Source: JBFHRE01 sp041746105 | GTDB lineage: Bacteria > Actinomycetota > Acidimicrobiia > Spongiisociales > ZC4RG35 | Direction of reading: 5' to 3' | DNA length: 64,000 nucleotides | Assembly (NCBI GenBank): GCA_041746105.1 | Contig: JBGTHP010000032.1 | Span: 124,001 to 188,000 of the forward strand | Shown here: positions 1-7,349 of the stretch, piece after piece | How the letters are laid out: each line of letters starts with the position of its first letter | Numbering within the stretch: position 1 is the stretch's first letter | Program-made: the position numbers and the translations under genes | The notes under the pieces: generated by a model | What the model was told of the DNA's origin: nothing | Database searches by the model: none | The model's input: only the letters and a program-made list of their open reading frames with translations

Positions 1-800
1 TCGGACATCGAGGCCGTATTAGATAGGCGGGGATCGATCGTGCACAGCTTGGCCCCACCCTGTTTGCCCTCCATGATCCTTTGGGCATGCGGGTTGAAGT
101 AGTGACCCGTCTCGAGATGGCTCGACAGCAGGAGGATGAAACGGGCGTTGGCGAAGTCGGCCGACGGCCGATCCCAGCCCATCCACATGGCGTAGCCGAC
201 TCTGGCACCGGCAGAACAGATGTTGGTGTGGGAATTGTGGCCGTCGATTCCCCAAGCCTTGAGAGTCCGATCCATGAAGCCGTCCTCACCGGGCCGGCCA
301 ACGTGATACATGATCTCGTCGTGCCGGTCCTCCCGGATGGCGGTCCCGATCCGCCCCCCGATATCGGCCAAGGCTTCCTCCCAAGACACTTGTTCCCACC
401 GGCCCGACCCGCGCGAGCCGGTGCGACGAAGTGGATGAAGGATTCTCTCCGGGTCGTACATCTGGTTGATCGTGGCCGGGCCCTTGGCGCAGTTGCGTCC
501 CCGAGAGCCTGGGTGAGCCGGATTCCCTTCGAACTTGCGTACGTCGCCTGTCGCCTTGTCGACGTACGCCAACAGGCCGCAGGCCGATTCACAGTTGAAA
601 CAGGTTGTGGGAACAAGCCGGTATTCGTGCGCCACTTTTTCCGGCCAAGCCTTGGCGTCGTACTCGCGCCAATCATCCCAGCGGTCGGGTGGTGGGAAGT
701 TGGTGAGCCCCGTCCCCGGAATCAGTCGCGGGATGAGTTGTTCATCGGACACTCTTGGACTCGCTTTCCGTCGCTGGTTCAACGCCGATCGAACAGTCAT
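1..800 (-). CDS. Molybdopterin oxidoreductase catalytic subunit (3' end beyond window)
   Basis: The N-terminal 266 residues are present; the rest lies off the left edge. After about 60 residues there is a CxxCxxxC cluster (CFNCESAC) and, about 30 residues on, NCAKG, the usual [4Fe-4S] signature of the DMSO-reductase superfamily. Further on, NSHTNICSAGAR resembles the stretch that supplies the Mo ligand, and its Cys fits polysulfide/thiosulfate reductase or formate dehydrogenase types. No Tat signal is visible at the chosen ATG (MTVRSALNQRR), which starts 29 bases after the stop of the upstream FeS/NrfD gene. That partner implies a Psr/Phs-like quinone-linked complex. The substrate cannot be read from the fragment. 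Confidence 0.88.
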   Translation of the reverse strand, partial: MTVRSALNQRRKASPRVSDEQLIPRLIPGTGLTNFPPPDRWDDWREYDAKAWPEKVAHEYRLVPTTCFNCESACGLLAYVDKATGDVRKFEGNPAHPGSRGRNCAKGPATINQMYDPERILHPLRRTGSRGSGRWEQVSWEEALADIGGRIGTAIREDRHDEIMYHVGRPGEDGFMDRTLKAWGIDGHNSHTNICSAGARVGYAMWMGWDRPSADFANARFILLLSSHLETGHYFNPHAQRIMEGKQGGAKLCTIDPRLSNTASMS

Positions 801-829
801 CGGCCCCGGCGGCAGGCGGCTGCCCGCTT

Positions 830-2401
830 CTAGGAGAGTGGAACACTCTGACCTGCTTTCACAAAGGCATCATCGGCAAACCACACCCCGGCGGCAGCGG
901 CCAACCCTCCGAGCGCCGCAACCCACGCCGGTGATCCGCTGAGGGTCCCCGCACCAAACGCCACCGGCACGACAACACCGAGTACCTGGCCACCGAGCCA
1001 CCATTCGCGCGCAAACACACCCTTCGTCATGTGGTGGACTGCGGCGTGGATGTTGCGGGTTGGGTGTCGCGACGACAGTTCGGCCAGAGCAATCAAACCA
1101 AGGCCGGCCGCACCGCCGACCATCGCCCAGGTTGCCGATCGGACCAGTTGAGCTGAATCTCCAAAAAGTCCCGCGAGCACAACCATCGTTCCTCCACCTG
1201 CCGCGAACGCTCCTGCGATCATGTGCCACAAGAGCATCGGGTTCTGCCATAAATCCCGCGCCTCGGCCTGGCCAAACAGGAAGGCCGTGTACCCGGCGGT
1301 GGCCAGCGCGAGGGGGACCGCGATCCAGACCATCAGCTCGACGGAGCCAGGACCAGAAAACACACCGAGAAAAAACCAGAGTCCCAGCACTGCTGCGTAG
1401 GCGCCGAGTATCCAGGCACCGCGCACCAGCCATGAGCCAGGATTTCCCTTGGTGAGTAGAAAGAAGAATCGGTCGGGTCGTTTGAGATCCCACACGAGCA
1501 GGACACCGGTCATTACCAGGAACAGACCGGCGATCAACGGCACACCCCATTGGACCAGGGATGACCCGGCGTCTCCTCCCGCCAGAAGATAAAGGGCTAC
1601 CGCAAGGACCATTCCGGCGGCGATTCCTTTGGTGAGGAAGTATGAAGAGACTCGCCAGCCCCATGGCATCGGATGGTCGGCGTTGTAGACAACACGGGGA
1701 GCGGACTCCTGGAAGCTGGTGGTCACCGGGCCCATCGGGCCCGTCCGATCACGGGGAGAGAGGTCGACATTCAGCCAAGCGGGCGTAGGCGACGGGTCGT
1801 CGCGCCAGATCATCGAGCCGGAGCGAGTCTCGGACATCAAGGGGTCGATGTTGACCTGTGCCGCCCCCTTGTACCAGAGCTGGGGATTGGTCCCCTGCTC
1901 CGGAGCCCTGACGTACAGCTGCTCCGTGGCCACCATCTTGGCGATACGCGACAGCGGGTCATCGAGATCCCCCGCAATGATCGCTTGCTCCGGACACACG
2001 ACAACGCACGCGGGCTCGAGACCCACCTCTACCCTATGAACGCAGTAGTTGCATTTTTGGGCGGTGTGGTCGTGCGGGTCGATGTACAGGGCGTCATAGG
2101 GGCAGGCCTGCATACATGACTTGCACCCGATGCATCGGGAGGTGTCGAAGTCGACAATCCCGTCCTTGCGTTTGAAAAGTGCACTGGTTGGACAGATGGT
2201 GACACAGGGCGCGTCAGCGCAGTGATTACAGCGCATCACCGAAAACGACCGCGTCGTGTCGGGCCAGGAACCGGTCTCGACGTATTTCACCCAGGTCCGG
2301 TTGACACCTAACGGCACCTGATGTTCTGTTTTGCAGGCGACGGTGCAGGCGTGACAGCCGATGCACGTGTCCTGATCGATGACGAACCCATAACGAGTCA
2401 T
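830..2401 (-). CDS. Fused 4Fe-4S ferredoxin / NrfD-type membrane subunit
   Basis: A 523-residue fusion. Residues 1-180 form a PsrB/DmsB-like electron-transfer domain with four cysteine clusters (CIGCHACTVAC, CNHCADAPC, CIGCKSCMQAC, CNYC...C), so up to four [4Fe-4S] clusters. From about residue 245 onward come eight or so hydrophobic segments of the NrfD/PsrC family, which exchange electrons with the quinone pool. In most bacteria these are two proteins; here one chain does both jobs. It sits directly upstream of the molybdopterin catalytic subunit in the same operon. The family assignment is firm; the direction of electron flow and substrate (polysulfide, thiosulfate, tetrathionate or sulfite) are open. 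Confidence 0.9.
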   Translation of the reverse strand: MTRYGFVIDQDTCIGCHACTVACKTEHQVPLGVNRTWVKYVETGSWPDTTRSFSVMRCNHCADAPCVTICPTSALFKRKDGIVDFDTSRCIGCKSCMQACPYDALYIDPHDHTAQKCNYCVHRVEVGLEPACVVVCPEQAIIAGDLDDPLSRIAKMVATEQLYVRAPEQGTNPQLWYKGAAQVNIDPLMSETRSGSMIWRDDPSPTPAWLNVDLSPRDRTGPMGPVTTSFQESAPRVVYNADHPMPWGWRVSSYFLTKGIAAGMVLAVALYLLAGGDAGSSLVQWGVPLIAGLFLVMTGVLLVWDLKRPDRFFFLLTKGNPGSWLVRGAWILGAYAAVLGLWFFLGVFSGPGSVELMVWIAVPLALATAGYTAFLFGQAEARDLWQNPMLLWHMIAGAFAAGGGTMVVLAGLFGDSAQLVRSATWAMVGGAAGLGLIALAELSSRHPTRNIHAAVHHMTKGVFAREWWLGGQVLGVVVPVAFGAGTLSGSPAWVAALGGLAAAAGVWFADDAFVKAGQSVPLS

Positions 2402-2460
2402 GACGAAGCGATTTCAGCCGGCATCAAATACATCCTGGCAGAGCAATCGGTCGATCGACG

Positions 2461-2610
2461 TCAGGACTTTTCGAGGTAGAAATGAAAACCATCGGATTCG
2501 TCAAACTGCTCCTTCATGGCGTTGCCCATATCGGTAGCTCAAGCCGGGATGTCAGACAACTCTCCTTTGAGCACTGACGGTGGAGGCTTTTCCGACCTTT
2601 CAGTTGCCAA
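2461..2610 (-). other. Possible 49-residue ORF with an in-frame TGA (selenoprotein candidate or decayed gene)
   Basis: Reading from TTG at 2610, with GAGGAG six to nine bases upstream, one frame runs 23 codons to a TGA at 2539-2541. It continues in the same frame for 25 more codons (ATDMGNAMKEQF..., ending FYLEKS) to a second TGA at 2461-2463. Both halves look like protein: the second half is acidic with an aromatic C-terminus. It lies between a palindrome at 2643-2654 and the FeS/NrfD gene on the same strand, so it would be the first gene of the molybdoenzyme operon. Sec insertion, a Trp-to-stop mutation, or plain noncoding leader are all possible. I see no convincing SECIS hairpin after the TGA. 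Confidence 0.3.
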
Positions 2611-2642
2611 GTTTCTCCTCGAAACAGCGTTGATGCACCTGG

Positions 2643-2654
2643 TCGCATATGCGA
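2643..2654. promoter_or_regulatory. TCGCATATGCGA palindrome, likely ArsR-type operator
   Basis: A perfect 12-bp palindrome in the intergenic region between the molybdoenzyme operon (minus) and the ArsR gene (plus). Its TATGCG/CGCATA half-sites recur at 3161-3178. It ends 33 bases before the TTG of the small minus-strand ORF, the same distance as the second site keeps from its gene. That it binds the neighbouring ArsR protein is inference. Confidence 0.45.
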
Positions 2655-2824
2655 AAAGGAAAATACACCGGTCCGAAGTCGCGCGCCACAAAAACGCAAG
2701 CACGGAGACCGAAGGCGGAATCAGAACGTAGCGCCCATCCTTTCGGAGGCCTCCCCTCGGCTTCGATACGACATCTTTTCCAGGATTTCGCTCAAAGATG
2801 CCGATCTGTGCCACAATCGAAGCC

Positions 2825-3145
2825 ATGTCCGACCTGAGTAACGAGTTCGCGGAGCTCTATGCCCAGATTTGTAAAGGTTTGGCCGATCCCAAACGCCTTT
2901 TGATTCTGAATGCGTTGCGGGACGAGGAAAAGTCGGTCACCGACTTGTGCGAAGAACTCGAACTTCCACAGGCAAACGTTTCCCAGCATCTGGCAGTCTT
3001 GCGAGATCGGGGCCTGGCCGACACCCGCCGCGATGGCCAGCGGATCTATTACTCGGTCGCTTCCCCAAAGATCATCGCCGCCATGGACTTATTGCGCGAG
3101 GTGATGCACGACCATCACGCTCGCGAAATCGCAGCCTCGGCCTGA
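2825..3145 (+). CDS. ArsR/SmtB-family transcriptional regulator
   Basis: A 106-residue winged-helix repressor. The recognition region (VTDLCEELELPQANVSQHLAVLRDRGLA) and the wing (RRDGQRIYYSV) are typical of ArsR. ATG 2825 (MSDLSNEF) is preferred to 2798 because it matches the usual N-terminus; CACAAT lies about 10 bases upstream, so the mRNA may be almost leaderless. Two cysteines (Cys16, Cys42) and a His-rich tail (MHDHHAREI) could sense a metal, oxidant or reactive sulfur. Cys42 sits in the DNA-binding region, as in some thiol- or arsenic-sensing members. It is flanked by two matching palindromes and probably controls both the molybdoenzyme operon and the downstream exporter. Confidence 0.87.
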   Translation: MSDLSNEFAELYAQICKGLADPKRLLILNALRDEEKSVTDLCEELELPQANVSQHLAVLRDRGLADTRRDGQRIYYSVASPKIIAAMDLLREVMHDHHAREIAASA

Positions 3146-3160
3146 ACTTCCCCGTGCGCG

Positions 3161-3178
3161 TATGCGCATGTTCGCATA
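3161..3178. promoter_or_regulatory. TATGCG-N6-CGCATA inverted repeat, likely ArsR operator overlapping a promoter
   Basis: A perfect 6-6-6 inverted repeat just after arsR. Its right arm overlaps TATAGT at 3177-3182, which resembles a -10 box, so a bound repressor would block transcription of the ORF at 3212 and the exporter. The same half-sites form the palindrome at 2643-2654. Confidence 0.5.
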
Positions 3179-3211
3179 TAGTGGGAACTCCAGTTTGCGG
3201 AGGAGCCAGCC

Positions 3212-3631
3212 ATCAGCTCGATCACACCTTCTGATCTCGCAAACCTCCGAGCCGAAGAGCGTCGCTCGCCTTTTCCATCGGATGTTCGTGCGAAAACAGA
3301 ACCATGGGCTCGCGATCTATTTCGGACCATCAACGAGAACCCGGCTTCCGCTCGATCGTCTTCTGGGGTGGGGCCTGCGCACCACGCCGCCCGATTAGGA
3401 ACCCAAGGCGACGGTACGATCCACAGGACATTGGGAGATCTTCTGCGCAACAACCCGGTCGTCTCCATGAACGACCCGAACCACCTTGTCGATCATGTCG
3501 TGGCACATCTCGGCCGACGCCCCTCGGTTTTTGCCGATATCCGATTGCTGAATCTCGGGCAGCTGACGGTGGCCGCCGAGGAAGCAGGCTCCTTGGAGGC
3601 AGGGCGCAACGAATGCGCTCTTTCGCAGTGA
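3212..3631 (+). CDS. Hypothetical protein, apparently with an ATC start
   Basis: This frame is open from 3182 to a TGA at 3629-3631. No ATG or TTG lies in its first 50 codons; the first conventional start is GTG 3368, well inside. GGAGGAG at 3199-3205 is ideally placed for ATC at 3212 (ISSITPSDLANLRAEERR...). The product would be 139 residues, with the most protein-like part at the end (MNDPNHLVDHVVAHLGRR, RLLNLGQLTVAAEEAG). I do not recognise the family. The last 19 bases overlap the exporter start at 3613, which suggests coupled translation. If the ATC is wrong, a shorter product from GTG 3368 or a decayed 5' end are the alternatives. Confidence 0.42.
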   Translation: MSSITPSDLANLRAEERRSPFPSDVRAKTEPWARDLFRTINENPASARSSSGVGPAHHAARLGTQGDGTIHRTLGDLLRNNPVVSMNDPNHLVDHVVAHLGRRPSVFADIRLLNLGQLTVAAEEAGSLEAGRNECALSQ

Positions 3632-4464
3632 GCTCACCGAAACACCGCGTGGTGCGAGCGGTGGCGGTGGGAACCATCGCCGGATTGTTGTCCGGTGTGT
3701 TCGGAGTCGGCGGTGGAATCATCCTGGTTCCGGCGCTGGTGATGGTCGTGGGACTCGGCGTCAGAACCGCCGCCGCAACATCGCTTGCAACCGTGGTCCC
3801 AATCGCGCTCGCCGGGCTCACGGGTTATGCACTCGCGGGCGAGGTAGCCGTCAGGCTTGCCCTCGTCGTGGCCGGAGGTGCCCTCATCGGGACCGCAATC
3901 GGTACCCGATTGCTGCGGGTGCTTTCTGAGAGGGTGCTGTTGTCTGCTTTTTCTGTCCTGTTGATCGTTGTTGCGGTCCGCATGTTCCAGGCGACGGGTT
4001 CGGGTGCCGGACCGTCATCGGAGTCGTTGTTCGTCCTCGAGGCGGCGGCCATCGGCCTGTTCACCGGAGTCCTTTCCGGTCTGTTCGGCGTTGGCGGAGG
4101 TTTTGTGATCGTACCGGCGCTCATCCTCTTGCTGGGAGAGGCCCCTGCAATGGCGAAAGGAACGTCGCTACTGGCGATGCTTCCACCTGCAATATTTGGT
4201 TCGGTCCTCAACTCCCGGAGCGGTTTCGTCGACTGGCCCGTGGTAGCTGCAGCGGGGTTGACCGGCGCCGTCCTTTCGTTCTTTACTGCCGGGCTCTCGG
4301 TTGGCCTGGATCCTGACCTCGCCAACATCAGCTTTGCGGTTCTGTTGCTGGCAGTCGCGGTCCGAATGGCTGCCGAAGCGGCAACACAGCGGCGACTCCC
4401 TGCAATCGCCACCGGCAGAAATCAGTCGATGGGCACCGCGCCGGCCCAACGGCCCCCGTTGTAG
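3613..4464 (+). CDS. TauE/SafE family sulfite/sulfonate exporter
   Basis: A 283-residue integral membrane protein with eight or so hydrophobic helices in two repeated halves. Each half begins with the family's glycine-rich signature (SGVFGVGGGIILVPAL near residue 25 and SGLFGVGGGFVIVPAL near 157). The family exports sulfite, sulfoacetate and related organosulfur anions. ATG 3613 is chosen because the earlier in-frame stretch has no family similarity and GGAGG lies 12 bases upstream. Its place in an ArsR-controlled unit beside a Psr-like molybdoenzyme suggests removal of sulfite or another sulfur product. The 3' end overlaps the convergent lysozyme-like gene by 43 bases. Confidence 0.86.
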   Translation: MRSFAVSSPKHRVVRAVAVGTIAGLLSGVFGVGGGIILVPALVMVVGLGVRTAAATSLATVVPIALAGLTGYALAGEVAVRLALVVAGGALIGTAIGTRLLRVLSERVLLSAFSVLLIVVAVRMFQATGSGAGPSSESLFVLEAAAIGLFTGVLSGLFGVGGGFVIVPALILLLGEAPAMAKGTSLLAMLPPAIFGSVLNSRSGFVDWPVVAAAGLTGAVLSFFTAGLSVGLDPDLANISFAVLLLAVAVRMAAEAATQRRLPAIATGRNQSMGTAPAQRPPL

Positions 4465-5732
4465 GGGCATCCCGCCCAGGACGGGACGGTGAAAGACCAC
4501 GGATCCACCGCCCACTCTGGCAACTCCGCCCCTCTCCGACCGGCGAGGTCGGGATCGGTCGATCGAAAACGCGGCAAGACCGGAACCTTGACCTGGTTGT
4601 TCACATCGTCATCGAAGTTGGTGTTGACCACCGCCCATGGACTCCAGCCTCCCCAACCAGCCCCGTTCCGGCGTTGGAACAAGAAGTAGTTGGCAGACGC
4701 GTAGGCATTGTCGACCGCGTCGAACTTCGACAAACCCGAACCGCCGAAACGTCGCATCTCGCTCGTACCCATCTGGAACAGGCCGCCGTAACCCCATGCG
4801 TTGTTCGAGTTCAGAGCATTACCGGCAAAACCGACCGATTCGCAATACGCAACAACGACGGCCTCAGCCGCAACCTGAGCTGCCAGATCCGGGAAACCCC
4901 ACACCGCGGCCGCGTCCCACGAACGTGTCTTCGAAGGCGGCTCGTCGGCCAGTCCGTTCACCCGACCCAGACACTGAAACAGCGAGTGGGTCATCTGAGC
5001 AATTGCATTCCGGTCGTAGCCGCCCTTCTCATTCCTCAATTCGATCAGTCGAGCTTCGAGATAACAACCGCGAGCGTCGTCTGGTTCAGGACTCAGGACC
5101 ACAACCCGACCGTCTCCCGGAACCACCGCCGACGCCATTGCCGGAGCCACAAACGAAGCAAGCCACAAAGTGGGTCTCCCGAAATCAACGACCGTGGTCG
5201 CGGGGATTGTGACAACCGTTGTTGAGGTAGTCGTTGTGGCAACTACAACGGTTGTCGCTGGCGCGAATGGGTCTATTTCCTCGGCAACGACCAGTCCTTC
5301 CTCGTTCACCGCAAAACGGAGCTGACGCGGTTCACCTTCGACGTTGCCCCCTGCCCCGGCAACTTGATCCCAAACCTCACCAACACGGCCGACCAACCCC
5401 TCAGAGGTCACCCCGATGGAGGTTGGGGTTTCGTCGAGCGTCGTCTGCGGCATGCTCGACGCAACGACCGATAGCGGCTCGCCGATCTGTGCGCCCACGA
5501 TTGCGGCCGCCGGTTCCTCTGTAGTCACAAGCACCGTCCCGACACCAAGCAGCGATACGAGCGCAGTCGTCACTGCCAGAGCCTTTTGCAGGCGATGGTC
5601 GAGGCGGGCGCGGTGCCGTCCGCGGGCGCCGCTTCCACTGGTAGGTACCCAAGAATCTGCCATAGGACTGAGGACCTTGTATCGGTCGGACACCAAGGCA
5701 CCTGGAGAGAAACGGTGCTTACCGCGCGGCAT
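4422..5732 (-). CDS. Secreted lysozyme/transglycosylase-like protein
   Basis: A 436-residue protein. The start at 5732 (MPRGKHRFSPG) follows a strong GGAGGT six bases upstream and is preferred to the ATG at 5795. A single membrane anchor or signal (ALAVTTALVSLLGVGTVLV) lies at about residues 55-75. A Val/Thr-rich linker (VVVATTTTSTTVV) leads to a C-terminal lysozyme-like domain: VVAYCESVGFAGN supplies the probable catalytic Glu, followed by WGYGGLFQMG and NAYASANYFLF. This pattern fits Rpf/SLT-type muralytic enzymes acting on peptidoglycan outside the membrane. The central region is unassigned. The gene is convergent with, and overlaps, the exporter. Confidence 0.75.
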   Translation of the reverse strand: MPRGKHRFSPGALVSDRYKVLSPMADSWVPTSGSGARGRHRARLDHRLQKALAVTTALVSLLGVGTVLVTTEEPAAAIVGAQIGEPLSVVASSMPQTTLDETPTSIGVTSEGLVGRVGEVWDQVAGAGGNVEGEPRQLRFAVNEEGLVVAEEIDPFAPATTVVVATTTTSTTVVTIPATTVVDFGRPTLWLASFVAPAMASAVVPGDGRVVVLSPEPDDARGCYLEARLIELRNEKGGYDRNAIAQMTHSLFQCLGRVNGLADEPPSKTRSWDAAAVWGFPDLAAQVAAEAVVVAYCESVGFAGNALNSNNAWGYGGLFQMGTSEMRRFGGSGLSKFDAVDNAYASANYFLFQRRNGAGWGGWSPWAVVNTNFDDDVNNQVKVPVLPRFRSTDPDLAGRRGAELPEWAVDPWSFTVPSWAGCPYNGGRWAGAVPID

Positions 5733-5948
5733 TGAGGGACCTCCATCCGCATGACCGGACGCCAGGGCTAGCGCCGGAACCAAACAGAGAAGCACCCAAC
5801 GGGTATGAAGTCCAGGGGCAGTGGACGATAAGTTTGATGGGAGAGGCCGCAGCGCACGGCGTATCTCGATAGATTCCTATGTCACCCATTGTCCGAAGTC
5901 GGCTCGTCTGTTCTCTGAGACGACCATCAGGGAGAGGACCAAAAAGAC

Positions 5949-7349
5949 GTGTCGGACGTAGTTGAGGCGCCAATCGACGGGAGTGACGTCCGGCGCCCGC
6001 CACCTATTGCCGGACAGGACACAGCCCGCCCTCGAGCCATGTTTGTCGCCTCGGTATGGGCGATGCTGGCGGTACTGGTGTTGTTCTCGCCCGCGTTGTT
6101 GGTGATGCTTGGTTGGTTCACGGAGGGATACAGCGACACCCCGGATTCTTTCGACGTCTCACACCGCCTGCACGAGGTCCTGTTCGGGGTGCTCTTTTCG
6201 ATCGCCGTAACCGGCGCCGTCACTCAACTTCGATCACCTCTGTCCAACACGGCCGGATTCGCCCAACTATCTGCCACGCTGCTGGCGTTGACCGGTTTCG
6301 TCACCGCCGCCATCGGATGGGACTGGGGTCTCATGGTGTACGTCCTGCCACTCACGATGGTGGCGGCAACCCGGGTCCATGCGAATTCATGGAAAATCGG
6401 CGAACGCTGGTGGGGCGCCTTTTGGCTTGGGTTGTTCATGGTCGTTCCGCTCTCGATCGACATGGTCGACCACATGAATCGGGCAGCGCTGCAAGCGGCC
6501 GATCACACCACGCACTGGAGTGCTGTGGCCGCCTTCCAGGCCGTGTTGTTGTGTCTGGTCGCCATCTCGTTTCTCCGGCTCCCCGGATATCGGGTATCCG
6601 CGGCCACGCTCGCCGGATCAACTCTTCTCTACGGAATCGCGTCCTTGTTCTTCCCGTTCGACGCGTCATCACATCGTCAGCCTTATGCGATCGTGTTGAT
6701 CGGGTGGGGGATCGGTTGGGTCGCGCTCATCTACCGCGATCTGCACCCACGGTCCCACTCGCGCCAAGTCGAGCGCAGGCTGTTTCGAAGAGCCGGATTC
6801 TGGGCTGTGGCGATGGCGGCCATTGCCATCGCCGCTGGAATCGGGTCGATCATGATTGCGCTCCTCGTTGCCTTGATCATCGGTGCCGGGGCCTGGTATC
6901 TGCGAAGACACGGCGGCCTGTCGACCAAACCCCGCACCAATCTCGTGGCACGGCGAGTAGTCATCGTCGGGCCGCTGCTGCTCGCATCGCTGGCGACCTC
7001 ATTTCTCGACACGCCGCCAAATGTCCCGCACCGGCCGGACCCCGGCCAACCAGCGTTATTGGCGAGCGAAGTCGAGCGCAGTACATGTGTCTCATGCCAC
7101 GGCGTCCTGAAAAACGGCGCTCCCATCCCCTTTCACGGCCTCAACCAATCATGCGATCCCGCCGAAGGCGGTTGCTGGGGTGCAAGAACCGACTGTGCCG
7201 GATGCCACCAGATCGACCCGCAGCTCGGAGGATCGAACGCAATGCAGTTGCTGGTCCTTCCGAAGACGGAGTGGCTCTCCTCGGACGAGGTCGACGGATC
7301 ACTGGTCGGATCCAATGTGCAACGGGCCAGACAGTTGGCTGCGCCATGA
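5949..7349 (+). CDS. Polytopic membrane protein with C-terminal di-haem c-type domain
   Basis: A 466-residue protein with about eleven predicted membrane helices (roughly residues 30-375), then a tail with two c-type haem motifs, CVSCH at 380-384 and CAGCH at 416-420. Between them lies a second Cys pair (SCDPAEGGCWGARTDC). An odd helix count from a cytoplasmic N-terminus puts the tail outside, where haem c is attached. I do not recognise the membrane domain. The GTG at 5949 follows GGGAGAGGACC. The stop overlaps the start of the SpoIIE phosphatase gene (ATGA), so the two are translated together. A role as redox or gas sensor, or electron carrier, for the phosphatase is inference. Confidence 0.72.
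   Translation: MSDVVEAPIDGSDVRRPPPIAGQDTARPRAMFVASVWAMLAVLVLFSPALLVMLGWFTEGYSDTPDSFDVSHRLHEVLFGVLFSIAVTGAVTQLRSPLSNTAGFAQLSATLLALTGFVTAAIGWDWGLMVYVLPLTMVAATRVHANSWKIGERWWGAFWLGLFMVVPLSIDMVDHMNRAALQAADHTTHWSAVAAFQAVLLCLVAISFLRLPGYRVSAATLAGSTLLYGIASLFFPFDASSHRQPYAIVLIGWGIGWVALIYRDLHPRSHSRQVERRLFRRAGFWAVAMAAIAIAAGIGSIMIALLVALIIGAGAWYLRRHGGLSTKPRTNLVARRVVIVGPLLLASLATSFLDTPPNVPHRPDPGQPALLASEVERSTCVSCHGVLKNGAPIPFHGLNQSCDPAEGGCWGARTDCAGCHQIDPQLGGSNAMQLLVLPKTEWLSSDEVDGSLVGSNVQRARQLAAP

Noticed and set aside
81..942. Long plus-strand open frames across the left end
   Set aside because: They lie opposite the molybdopterin oxidoreductase gene, whose iron-sulfur motifs are clear on the minus strand; the plus-strand products have no recognisable features.
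2482..2577. 31-codon plus-strand frame (MKTIGFVKLL...) after CGAGGT
   Set aside because: It overlaps the minus-strand TGA-containing frame, ends quickly and has no other support; the minus frame has better context.
6056..7345. Possible 5' extension of the SpoIIE phosphatase by 430 codons
   Set aside because: The extension overlaps the haem-c membrane protein in another frame and is Arg/Pro-rich; hydrophobic, family-like sequence begins at 7346.
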